Program-made: the position numbers and the translations under genes
Source of the DNA: Peribacillus deserti
Lineage (GTDB): Bacteria; Bacillota; Bacilli; Bacillales; DSM-1321
DNA length: 64,000 nucleotides
Assembly (NCBI RefSeq): GCF_016909175.1
Contig: NZ_JAFBFI010000001.1
Location: 248,001-312,000 of the forward strand
Direction of reading: 5' to 3'
The notes under the pieces: model-generated
Told to the model about the DNA's origin: nothing
Database searches by the model: none
Seen by the model: the letters and a program-made list of their open reading frames with translations, nothing else
Part shown: positions 16,541 to 24,601 of the stretch, one piece after another
Position numbering within the stretch: position 1 is the first letter of the stretch
Layout: each line of letters opens with the position of its first letter

Positions 16541-16924
16541 ATGAAAATTGAAAGCATAATAAGCATTGTAAACAAAGCCTGCAATGATGAGAGATATACT
16601 AGGGCAAGACAGATTATGAGTAAAGAGTGGAATAGACTGATTGAAACTCGAAGCTATCAGCTGCTGAATGATAATGCCAAGCAATTAATCAAAATTATCG
16701 TGGAAGAAAAGGAAAAAGGCACCTTCGAGGCGCTGTCCCATTCTGATAAAAAATTACTGAAGTTAATGAATGATAGTGTCAGGGAAGTAAACCTTCCTTT
16801 TGCAAAGCGAATTTATATAGAATACATAGACCTTTTTGAAAGACAGGAAGCACAGGGATGGCTTTCTTCTGATGCCAGATTTGTTTGTGATGCCTGGAAA
16901 AAAGCAATGGAAGTGAATACCTAA
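16541..16924 (+). CDS. Uncharacterised 127-residue helical protein
   Basis: Soluble, highly charged protein starting MKIESIISIVNKACNDERYTRARQIMSKEW. It is almost wholly helical, with several Leu/Ile-spaced helices like a small helical-repeat domain, and ends DARFVCDAWKKAMEVNT. I chose ATG 16541 because GGAG lies about 10 nt before it; an upstream frame start at 16472 has no ribosome site. It is monocistronic between two terminators. I recognise no family. Similar small helical proteins occur in Bacillus without known function. Confidence 0.65.
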   Translation: MKIESIISIVNKACNDERYTRARQIMSKEWNRLIETRSYQLLNDNAKQLIKIIVEEKEKGTFEALSHSDKKLLKLMNDSVREVNLPFAKRIYIEYIDLFERQEAQGWLSSDARFVCDAWKKAMEVNT

Positions 16925-16955
16925 AAAGAAGCCTTTTGATTAAGAGGCTTTTTGT
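16923..16955 (+). terminator. Terminator after the 127-residue protein gene
   Basis: Imperfect stem AAGCCTTTT / AAGAGGCTT with a 4-base loop, followed by TTTTGTT. Confidence 0.65.
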
Positions 16956-17282
16956 TAAACAATCTATGATTCCAGCTGCAAATGCTCTTTCAAACGATCA
17001 GGCCTTCTTCCAGAACATTATAATAGCAGACTCCAGCAAGCTTTGTTCCGCCCCTTACCGATATCATTTTGTACAACATTGTAGGTCGTCTGAATAACCT
17101 GCTTAAAATTATTCTTCCTTCTTAGACAAACACATAATTCTGAGATGAAAATCAGATAGAAAAATCAAACAATTCCTTGAGATTACTATAATAAGTAGTT
17201 AAAATTGAAACAAGAAAAGTATAGATACTTCGTGTTAAAGCTCAGCAAAGCAATTTTACTACTACATGTAGGAGTTGAAGAC

Positions 17283-17777
17283 ATGTCAAACATAAGTTCA
17301 GTAAAAATTAATGGAGAAAACATTCACCTTTTTGCTTCAGATCTATACATTAGACAAGAAAACGGCTATGAAACTTTATGTTTGCAGATCGTTATGGGAG
17401 AAGAGGACCAAGAGTCCAACTCTTTATTAAAAGACGCGGTAGTAAAAATAACGTTAGATGATCAAAGGGTCTTCACTAAAATAATGAAGATTGAAAAAGT
17501 GGGTTATTATCATCTTCCTGGATTGCTTCTTGCTGGTAAGATTGAAAATTTTCATGAGTTTGAGGGAATTGATATAATCTCGGAAAACGAATCATTACGA
17601 ACTCGGATGGATAAAGAAATAACCCTGGATGATATTCGGAAGGTTAAAATGCCGCATGATGATGATGAGTTCAGGCTCCCAGTAGAACAACTAGAATGGT
17701 TATCTGAATTTGGTGCTGAAGAGAAAAATGAAATTGTTAAAAGAGCTATATACGACTATATGGAAAAGTATGCGTAG
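17283..17777 (+). CDS. Uncharacterised 164-residue protein
   Basis: Soluble acidic protein starting MSNISSVKINGENIHLFASDLYIRQ. The first 110 residues alternate short strands and turns, so a small beta domain is likely. The tail (DDDEFRLPVEQLEWLSEFGAEEKNEIVKRAIYDYMEKY) is helical. The start at 17283 is set by GTAGGAG 8 nt before it; a TTG at 17205 has none. It is monocistronic and ends before a strong terminator and repeat array B. No family recognised. Confidence 0.65.
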   Translation: MSNISSVKINGENIHLFASDLYIRQENGYETLCLQIVMGEEDQESNSLLKDAVVKITLDDQRVFTKIMKIEKVGYYHLPGLLLAGKIENFHEFEGIDIISENESLRTRMDKEITLDDIRKVKMPHDDDEFRLPVEQLEWLSEFGAEEKNEIVKRAIYDYMEKYA

Positions 17778-17839
17778 AGTATAAACCATACCCTTAATGG
17801 TGAGGAATGTATATCCTAATCAAACGCGTACCGCAAGTT

Positions 17840-17873
17840 AGAGCATCGGAAATTCATACCGATGCTCTTTTTT
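17840..17873 (+). terminator. Terminator after the 164-residue protein gene
   Basis: Perfect arms AGAGCATCGG / CCGATGCTCT, loop of 9, then TTTTT. Confidence 0.9.
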
Positions 17874-17924
17874 AAATAATCCTTCAGATCTTTGTATCAG
17901 GGAAAAATTCTAAAAATTTGCTGC

Positions 17925-18080
17925 GAAAATATATGATCAGTTATCAAAAATATATGATCAGTTATCAAAAATATATGAGCTGTTTTCAAAAATATATGAG
18001 CTGTTTTGGAAAATAAATGAGCCGTGCTCGAAAATAAATGAGCCGATATTCAGGGCCGCCGAAATAATGAGCGGCCCAAT
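17925..18080. repeat. Intergenic 21-bp-period repeat array B (core ATATATGA / ATAAATGAGC)
   Basis: Six tandem units of exactly 21 bp begin at 17925, 17946, 17967, 17988, 18009 and 18030; a seventh degenerate unit follows GGGCCGCC at 18061. Units drift from AAAATATATGATCAGTTATC to AAAATAAATGAGCCG. The reverse complement of the last units (GGCTCATTTATTTTC) resembles the cores of arrays A and H. From 18081 to the GGDEF-EAL gene at 18433 I see nothing recognisable. Confidence 0.9.
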
Positions 18081-18432
18081 CTTGATTTGCTTTTTCAAAT
18101 CAAGTAATCGGGTAGTAAGTACATTTATGCTCGGTTGAAAAACGATGTTTAAGGTAATATTTAAGCCTCTTCAGAGTCATTTTTGATTCCCCATCCCTTT
18201 TTCAAAAAGACGCTCTTGACCACAATTTTTCATGCAGAAAAAGAAAGTCGTCAGGATGCGGACTCTCCCTTTAAAAGTATGAGCTATCAAAACAAAAATT
18301 TAGGTGCGTTACACCTTTCTGCTAAAAACTCCCAAAATTAATCCGATACTATATATAAAGTACTAAAAATATTAAATGAATTAAGTGTCGATAAGATTTC
18401 AGGGCTGCTGGGACAGAAGGGATTTTGCTAAC

Positions 18433-20547
18433 GTGAGTATGAATAGTAGTATGGAATTTTACTTAATAACTATAGGAGCTTTACTGTTCATTATCGTCGT
18501 AAAACTGTATTTAAGATTATTGATAAAAAGAAAGCTGGGAATCAGTTCATATAAGTTTACTAGAAAAAACGATTCTATTTTTTATTTAGTCATTATCTGC
18601 CTGTTCATTGGCGGAAAGTGGTATGAACACTACTTGGGGGAAGAGGTGCACACGAAGTATAAAAGAGATTCTGAATATATCGGGACCCTTTTTTCTAAAG
18701 AATTAAGGCAGTTGAATCATCAGCTGATTGACGACCAGACTGCTTCTGGTATGGCGGTATATCATAGAATTTACAATAAAATGCTTGATTGGCAGAACAG
18801 TAACCCCCAGGTAATCAGCATCTACACACTAAAGAAAAACGAACAGAAGGATAACTACTTTGCGGTTGGTCTCGAAACCGACTACAACCGGGACGGTATC
18901 ATCAGGGGAGATGATGAACTAAAAATTCCGATTGGAACTCTCTATGATGAATACATACCTGAACTTGAAAGGGCATTTACCGGGAAGTACTCTATTCAGG
19001 AGTATCCAACTAAGGATGAGTGGGGATACAGCCTTTCTGCTTTCTATCCGATCAACAGCTCTGCGGATAGTACAGATGCTGTTCTCGGCATCGATTATGA
19101 TGGGGACTCCTTTGTGAAAGCAATGGAGCAAAATCAATGGAGAGTATTTGGTTTTCTTATCCCTGCTATTATTGCTGTATTGTTAATTTTTGTAGTCAGG
19201 ATGTATACGAAAATAGAGCGCCAAGCCGAATATTTGCGCCGTAAAGAAATAGATAAAATGGCCTATTATGATGATTTAACAAATCTTCCTAATCGAAACT
19301 TTATTTTGGATGTAATAGATTCTTATAGTAAAGAACATCCGGCATTTGCCGTGATGCTGTTTGACCTCAGGGGCTTGGATTCTATCAACAACCTGCTGGG
19401 CTATACAGTTGGAGATAATTTTTTGAAAAAAGCCATAAGTAAAATTCATGCCGAATTAAGTCAAGGCCAGCTGTTAGGGAGATGGGGAGGATGCGATTTT
19501 GTCTTGATTGTTCCTGACTATCATTCCGAAAAGCAGGTACTGGCTATTGCAGAAGATATACTTAATAAGCTGAAAAATCCCATTTTGATGGATGGACGGG
19601 AGTTTCAGCTTTCTGCTCAATTTGGGATAAGCACATACCCTAAAGATGGAACTGATGGGAAAACTCTCATTAATAACGCAGATATGGCGAGGACTCATTT
19701 ATCAAAATATGATAACAGGCATATTCAGTTTTTTAACGAACAAGTGGTAAACGAGGTTCACAAAAAACTCAATTTAGAGATAGAGCTGCGTAAAGCTCTT
19801 CAGAGGAATGAGTTCGTATTATTTTATCAGCCGCAGCTAAGTGTAAAGACAGGGGAAATGATTGGAATGGAGGCCCTCATTCGATGGATTCACCCTGAGA
19901 AAGGGATGGTTCCTCCAAACGATTTCATTCCCCTTGCAGAGGAGCTAAAGTTAATAGAGTCAATCGGCAGATGGGTGATTAAAGAAGCCTGCGAGCAAAC
20001 CATGCTTCTATTCGAACGAACCAGACTTCCTTTAACTGTTTCCGTAAATCTCTCACCTATCCAGTTTGAAAATGAAAGCATCGTAAGCGATATTCAATCG
20101 ATATTAGAAGAAACAGGACTTCCTGCCCGGTATCTTGATTTGGAAATCACAGAAAGTGCGATCGTCAACTATCAGAGATCCAGCACATTATTGAAGGGTA
20201 TAAAAAGCCTGGGAGTCCAAATCAGCTTAGATGATTTTGGAGCCGGCTACAGCTCTTTAAGCCATTTGAAAAATCTCACGATAGACCGATTAAAAATAGA
20301 CCGTTCCTTCCTAAAAGATATTCCGGAAAAAGATGATACGATTCTTTCCTCGATTATCTTGTTAGGCCATCATCTACAACTAATCGTACTGGCCGAGGGT
20401 GCTGAGACGAAAGATCATCTTGAATTTCTTAAGAAGAGAGACTGCGACCAGGTTCAAGGCTATTACCTATCAAAGCCGATTCCTTTTGCAGAGATAGAAG
20501 AGTATGTAAAGAATTATCAGAGTCAGCATATCTCTAGAACCTCGTGA
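18433..20547 (+). CDS. Membrane c-di-GMP phosphodiesterase with degenerate GGDEF and intact EAL domain
   Basis: About 704 residues. Two N-terminal helices (about residues 7-27 and 48-60) precede an extracellular sensor of some 170 residues, then a third helix (about 238-258). The GGDEF domain follows (280-425); its signature reads GRWGGCDF, so a catalytic acidic residue is Cys and cyclase activity is unlikely. The EAL domain (450-700) keeps the phosphodiesterase residues: MEALIRW, NLSPIQFEN, LEITES, DDFGAGYSS, LKIDRSF, AEGAET and QVQGYY. Expected role: hydrolysis of c-di-GMP to pGpG, tuned by an outside signal and perhaps by GTP at the GGCDF domain. GTG 18433 follows AGAAGGG at about 11 nt; GTG 18385 and ATG 18439 are alternatives. 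Monocistronic. Confidence 0.85.
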   Translation: MSMNSSMEFYLITIGALLFIIVVKLYLRLLIKRKLGISSYKFTRKNDSIFYLVIICLFIGGKWYEHYLGEEVHTKYKRDSEYIGTLFSKELRQLNHQLIDDQTASGMAVYHRIYNKMLDWQNSNPQVISIYTLKKNEQKDNYFAVGLETDYNRDGIIRGDDELKIPIGTLYDEYIPELERAFTGKYSIQEYPTKDEWGYSLSAFYPINSSADSTDAVLGIDYDGDSFVKAMEQNQWRVFGFLIPAIIAVLLIFVVRMYTKIERQAEYLRRKEIDKMAYYDDLTNLPNRNFILDVIDSYSKEHPAFAVMLFDLRGLDSINNLLGYTVGDNFLKKAISKIHAELSQGQLLGRWGGCDFVLIVPDYHSEKQVLAIAEDILNKLKNPILMDGREFQLSAQFGISTYPKDGTDGKTLINNADMARTHLSKYDNRHIQFFNEQVVNEVHKKLNLEIELRKALQRNEFVLFYQPQLSVKTGEMIGMEALIRWIHPEKGMVPPNDFIPLAEELKLIESIGRWVIKEACEQTMLLFERTRLPLTVSVNLSPIQFENESIVSDIQSILEETGLPARYLDLEITESAIVNYQRSSTLLKGIKSLGVQISLDDFGAGYSSLSHLKNLTIDRLKIDRSFLKDIPEKDDTILSSIILLGHHLQLIVLAEGAETKDHLEFLKKRDCDQVQGYYLSKPIPFAEIEEYVKNYQSQHISRTS

Positions 20548-20586
20548 GTAAAAGATGTCCTGAACTCTAAAATCACAAATATAAGG

Positions 20587-20620
20587 ATGACTCCGGCATT
20601 TTAGCTGGAGTCATTTTATT
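20587..20620 (+). terminator. Terminator after the EAL phosphodiesterase gene
   Basis: Arms ATGACTCCGGC / GCTGGAGTCAT around a 6-base loop, then TTTATTTT. Confidence 0.85.
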
Positions 20621-20698
20621 TTAAGTCTCACGAGATAATCGACAACATTTTTAAAGGTTTTTTGCTAAAAAGATTGCAGTAACAGTAATGAGAAGGAA

Positions 20699-20720
20699 TT
20701 TAATCAAACAATTGATTAAA
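20699..20720. promoter_or_regulatory. 22-bp palindrome, operator-like
   Basis: TTTAATCA and TGATTAAA are perfect arms around AACAAT. The size and AT content fit a TetR- or MarR-type operator, but no such regulator or adjacent target is clear. The nearest plus-strand frame begins about 300 bp away. The rest of 20621-21031 shows nothing I can assign. Confidence 0.4.
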
Positions 20721-21031
20721 TAAATTCGACAGCATCATCGAGCATTTCTGTGTCTTTTTGGTGAATTTTAAAAAAATGTATGAGAATCTATAGGCAGGTA
20801 TTAGCAGCATTAAAAAGAACGGATAAATAGTAAACGTCTTCCCGCCGCACGATTAATCATTAAACTATTATAGTGTCTTTTTGTTAATGAAAAGAGGGGG
20901 ATATCACATATTTTCACGGGAGACAGTGTGTTTCTATTGAACTTTTTTACAGAATAAAAAAGGGATCTTTCCCATTGTGTTGAACTGTCCTAAAGGGGAT
21001 TACAATTGATTAAGGTGGTATTCGAACAAAC

Positions 21032-21241
21032 TATGAAAATTCCAAATGGATTATTATCGTTTTTACTTACCGCGCTTTTATCTTTTTTGCAGGGGCTTCA
21101 ATGGCAGAGGGTGATGAATTAAACAATTCAATGATTGCGGCTGCCACAGCCATTGCTATGACCTTCATCGTTAACTTTCCAATTGCCTGGATCGTTATTC
21201 ATTATATTGTTAAAGGTGTAAGGAAAAAGCCAGGGAATTAA
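21032..21241 (+). pseudogene. Small two-helix membrane protein, apparently frameshifted or lacking its start
   Basis: A frame open from about 21020 to 21241 reads KWIIIVFTYRAFIFFAGASM, then MAEGDELNNSMIAAATAIAM and ends VIHYIVKGVRKKPGN. This is two membrane helices and a basic tail, as in DUF2798-like small proteins. The only well-placed start, ATG 21033 behind AAGGTGG, is one base out of this frame and reaches a stop at MN after about 28 codons. Either one base has been lost near the start, or translation begins at ATG 21101 (AGGGG six bases before it), giving 46 residues. Sequencing error is possible. Confidence 0.4.
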
Positions 21242-21267
21242 AAAAGGACTCCTGTGCTTGGAGTCCT
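21240..21267 (-). terminator. Minus-strand terminator downstream of the HtrA-like gene
   Basis: Arms AGGACTCC / GGAGTCCT; on the minus strand it is followed by TTTTTTAA. It lies about 155 bp after the HtrA-like stop codon. Confidence 0.7.
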
Positions 21268-21423
21268 GCAAATAAATATTATTTATTGTCTTTGTATTTT
21301 GATAATGCATATTTCGGATACAGTTGGGCCGAAGGAGTGTGCTGCATGCTTCCATTTGAAACCTACACGCAGGAGGAGTAGAGAGCCCTTAATTTACCAT
21401 GTTTTTAGGGGTTCATATATTAG

Positions 21424-22596
21424 TTATTGGCCTTCTTCAGATAATGGATCTTCTCCATTATAAGGATCCTCAGGTTCTGGATAATATTCTTCTGTTCCTT
21501 CTCCTTCTTCAGGCACAGCCTCGTAGCCTGGCTCATCTGTTGGTTCTTCATTTAATTCATCATCTGAGACAGCCGGATCTTCCTCTTCAGGTGTTATATA
21601 TTCTTCTGCTTCGGGGTCGGCAGTTTCATAGTCACCATAGCCGGAGGAATCGTCAGAGTTATAGTATTCTTCATCTGATTCAGATTCTTCTGGATAGCTG
21701 TCTGTTCCTTCTTCCTCAGAGTAATCATATGTACTGTCCCAATCCTCTTCATAAGCTTCATCCGGAATATCCCATACATCTGTATCACTGTAAGTATTTC
21801 CATAATCATATAGCTGGTCTAAATCCATAGGATTCTGAATCCAGCTGTCAATCAAAGGTACTGCCTGCTGAATCGGAATAGAGAAGCCAAGTGCTTCTTC
21901 ATTTATATAAGAAGCGCTGTTAATAGCCATAACCTCACCGTTGTCTTTGTTTAATAAAGGACCTCCGCTGCTTCCCGGCCAAATGGGAGCTGTAGTCTGA
22001 TAGATATTTTCATACACAAAGGGAGGGATTTCAAAGCTGCGGTCAATTCCGCTGATAATTCCTTCCGATACAGAATCCTTCAAGCCTTTGGGGCTTCCGA
22101 AGGTGATGACCTCCTGCCCTTTTTCCGACATAGCGGCGGCAGTTTGTAAAAACCCTTTTCCTGCTAATTCGGGTACTTCAATGACGGCAACATCAAGAGC
22201 TTCACCAATACCAATTACGGTTCCGTGAAGCGAAGTATCATCAACGGTCAGGACTTCTACATCCTTATATCCTGCGACTACATGGGCGTTTGTGACGATA
22301 TGGCCTTTATTGTCATAAAGAAATCCAGATCCAAGACCATCTGGCGTTATAATTTGAAAAACTTTGTCCTGGGAGTCCCGGATAATATCCTTCAAACTTT
22401 TTTTCTTTGGCTCCGCCGTTTGTGCGGCAGGCACCTTTTTCTCCACGACCTGCACCGTTTTAACTTCTTTCAAAATCGTTTGAGCCGGCCCCGCCTTTGT
22501 TTGTGTTTCCTCTTTTTGCTGCAAAAAACTGCAGCCTGACAGCATGGAAAAAGCTAGTATACTAAAGATGCTTATAATGACTTTTACGAAATTCAT
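21424..22596 (-). CDS. HtrA/DegP-like trypsin-fold serine protease lipoprotein with acidic tail
   Basis: A 390-residue lipoprotein (signal ending SMLSGC, Cys22). The protease domain (about 70-255) has the triad His105 (VTNAHVV), Asp135 (LDVAVIEV) and Ser210 (WPGSSGGPL), the S1C/HtrA pattern. No PDZ domain follows. Instead about 125 residues are almost all Asp, Glu, Tyr, Ser and Pro (EEDPAVSDDE-type runs), an unstructured acidic extension that could bind cations, cationic wall polymers or misfolded clients. Expected role: envelope protein quality control. AAGGAGG precedes two ATGs 4 bp apart; the second is in frame. The ECF sigma gene starts about 200 bp away, divergently, which may place the protease in that stress response (inference). 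Confidence 0.85.
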   Translation of the reverse strand: MNFVKVIISIFSILAFSMLSGCSFLQQKEETQTKAGPAQTILKEVKTVQVVEKKVPAAQTAEPKKKSLKDIIRDSQDKVFQIITPDGLGSGFLYDNKGHIVTNAHVVAGYKDVEVLTVDDTSLHGTVIGIGEALDVAVIEVPELAGKGFLQTAAAMSEKGQEVITFGSPKGLKDSVSEGIISGIDRSFEIPPFVYENIYQTTAPIWPGSSGGPLLNKDNGEVMAINSASYINEEALGFSIPIQQAVPLIDSWIQNPMDLDQLYDYGNTYSDTDVWDIPDEAYEEDWDSTYDYSEEEGTDSYPEESESDEEYYNSDDSSGYGDYETADPEAEEYITPEEEDPAVSDDELNEEPTDEPGYEAVPEEGEGTEEYYPEPEDPYNGEDPLSEEGQ

Positions 22597-22795
22597 TCAT
22601 TTTTCCTCCTTGCCAAATAGTGAATATGTCCTATGATATATCGGATACGCACAGAAAATTTAAAGGATAATCATTTAATTTTGATAAAATATGGAAATTA
22701 CACTTTTAATTTTAAATATTAAATGAATAAAAGTAATGATGGAACCGAAGGCAGATCTTCTTCGTCTAAAGTTTGTGAAAGAGAGGAGGATATGG

Positions 22796-23365
22796 ATGCA
22801 AGTGAAGATGATGAGAAAAGAAACTTTCTGCCCGGCTGAGATCAGCCATCTGTCTAAAGAGCAGCAGCTCGTCTGGCTGATGGAGGAATACGGCGATATG
22901 ATCGTACGCCTGGCTTATTCATATGTGAAACAAAAGCAGGCAGCAGAGGATATTTCGCAGGAGGTCTTTATCAGCTGCTTTAACAGTCTGGATCGCTTTC
23001 AAAAGAAATCCAGCTACAAGACCTGGCTTTACCGGATTACTGTTAATAAATGCAAAGATTATGTGAAAAGCTGGTCTTATAAACATATTCGTTATAAGGA
23101 TTTCTTCAGCAGCATTTTAATGAAGAATCCTTCACCTGACATGCAGGGAATGGACCGGGAGGAAAAAGAGGTTATTTTTAGTAAGGTGCTGTTTCTTCCG
23201 ATAAAGCTGCGGGAGGTAATTATTTTTCATTATTATGAAGAGATGTCGGTCAATGAGATTTCAGACCTGCTGTCTATTAACTCAAACACGGTAAAGACGC
23301 GGCTCCATAGAGCAAAAAAGCAGCTGAAAGGTTTACTGGAAGGAGACGGAAATGATGGAAGATAA
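22796..23365 (+). CDS. ECF-type RNA polymerase sigma factor
   Basis: A 189-residue sigma-70 family group IV factor. Region 2 is visible as LVWLMEEYGDMIVRLAYSYVKQKQAAEDISQEVFISCF and region 4 as LPIKLREVIIFHYYEEMSVNEISDLLSINSNTVKTRLHRAKKQLK, an HTH for -35 recognition. Start at ATG 22796 because AGAGGAGG lies 6 nt before it; the frame is open further upstream without a site. The stop overlaps the next gene by 14 bp. That gene encodes a membrane protein with a DUF4030 domain, the usual place for an anti-sigma factor. It should redirect transcription to an envelope-stress regulon. Confidence 0.9.
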   Translation: MQVKMMRKETFCPAEISHLSKEQQLVWLMEEYGDMIVRLAYSYVKQKQAAEDISQEVFISCFNSLDRFQKKSSYKTWLYRITVNKCKDYVKSWSYKHIRYKDFFSSILMKNPSPDMQGMDREEKEVIFSKVLFLPIKLREVIIFHYYEEMSVNEISDLLSINSNTVKTRLHRAKKQLKGLLEGDGNDGR

Positions 23366-24416
23366 GTTAAAATACCCAGAGGATCAGGGCCTACGTTTTA
23401 ATGAAAAGCATAAACAGAATGTCTTGTCAGCCATTAAGAAAGGTAACGTCATACACTTAAAAAAACCAGGCTCTGTGAAAGGCAGGAAAATATGGTATTA
23501 CACGATCGCAGCCGCTTCTTTGTTTCTAGCGTTTATAGCCTCATCTTATTTTTCCCCTGCGATGGCAAAGGTCGCGGCAAACATTCCTTATTTCAGCTTA
23601 TTTATTAAGCAGGAAGAATATAAATATGCGATTTATGCCGTGCTTTCTGATGTAGTCCAGGACAAAAAATATGATGTATACAACATGGAGGTATCCGTGC
23701 CAGACCGGGAGATCACTCTTACAATGATCGGCCCTAAAGATCAATTCAAAAACATAAAGCCTGACGTTATCAAAAACGTAAACGCCGAACTAACTGCCCA
23801 AAACTTTGGGAAATATGAAATCACAGTGAAGCGGGTAAGTCCGGACGTTAGAGAGCCGGCACATGACTTGACTCCTGAGGAAAAACAGAATGAGCAGAAA
23901 TCAAATGAGCTTCAGGCGAAGGTAGAAGAGTACCTGAAGAAAAATAAATATCTAACACCTTTCCCGCCTCAGGTTCGTATTAATAAAATGGAGCATTATA
24001 TGTATGTGTCCATTGCAAAGACGGAGAAAAGAAAGGCTGAGCTGGAACAAGCGGTGGGCGACCTTTCCAGTCCTTATGGAGACAAGTTTAAAATAGACAT
24101 CCGCAAATCAGATATGACAGCCCGCCAGCAGGAAATAAGATGGGGAAAGAATAATATTATCGGCATTCTAGGTTCGGGGTTAAGGGAAAACAAGGAATTT
24201 AAAGTAAGGGGCTTCTCTTACTCCTTCCATCCGCTGCCGCTTCAGATTGAAGTGAAAATCTCTCTAGAATCGTACGATCCAGAAGCGAGGGAGCTGGCTG
24301 AGAGGATTAAGAGTGAGATTGATACCTTCATTGGGACAGATGAGATTACAAAGGAAGTGCGGAACGACCCATACGAGGTGACCGTGATTGGTAAAGATAA
24401 GAAAAAGATTCAGTAA
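23352..24416 (+). CDS. Membrane-anchored DUF4030 protein, probable anti-sigma partner
   Basis: A 354-residue protein. The cytoplasmic N-terminus (1-52) could bind sigma; it lacks the His/Cys zinc motif of ZAS anti-sigmas. One membrane helix (IWYYTIAAASLFLAFIASSYF, about 53-73) leads to a large outer domain of the DUF4030 type, built of strand/helix units rich in Lys and Glu (PDREITLTMIGPKDQFKN; FPPQVRINKMEHYMYVSIAKTEK). It overlaps the sigma gene by 14 bp, so it is translationally coupled, and GGAGACGGAA precedes ATGATG. Gene order and topology suggest that it holds the sigma factor at the membrane until a wall or secretion signal is sensed. A terminator follows. Confidence 0.75.
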   Translation: MMEDKLKYPEDQGLRFNEKHKQNVLSAIKKGNVIHLKKPGSVKGRKIWYYTIAAASLFLAFIASSYFSPAMAKVAANIPYFSLFIKQEEYKYAIYAVLSDVVQDKKYDVYNMEVSVPDREITLTMIGPKDQFKNIKPDVIKNVNAELTAQNFGKYEITVKRVSPDVREPAHDLTPEEKQNEQKSNELQAKVEEYLKKNKYLTPFPPQVRINKMEHYMYVSIAKTEKRKAELEQAVGDLSSPYGDKFKIDIRKSDMTARQQEIRWGKNNIIGILGSGLRENKEFKVRGFSYSFHPLPLQIEVKISLESYDPEARELAERIKSEIDTFIGTDEITKEVRNDPYEVTVIGKDKKKIQ

Positions 24417-24425
24417 ATGCTGCTT

Positions 24426-24456
24426 AAACGTCCTTTCTTATGAGAGGACGTTTTTT
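24426..24456 (+). terminator. Terminator after the sigma/DUF4030 operon
   Basis: Arms AACGTCCT / AGGACGTT followed by TTTTTTC. Confidence 0.85.
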
Positions 24457-24601
24457 CTTGAGCACCGAATGATAGGAACTACTTCTAAAAATGAGTCTAA
24501 ACACATATGTTTTGAGTCGAATTTTGATAGATAATTAGGATAGTAATTTTTATACATAAGAGTATAATGGTTCATAATTAATCTTTATCTGGAGGACGTA
24601 C

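Noticed and set aside
18340-18440. c-di-GMP riboswitch before the EAL gene
   Set aside because: The GEMM consensus elements are not present; only a weak ribosome site is seen.
21399-21830. 143-residue Leu/His-rich frame antisense to the HtrA-like tail
   Set aside because: Shadow of the low-complexity acidic tail; composition is not protein-like.
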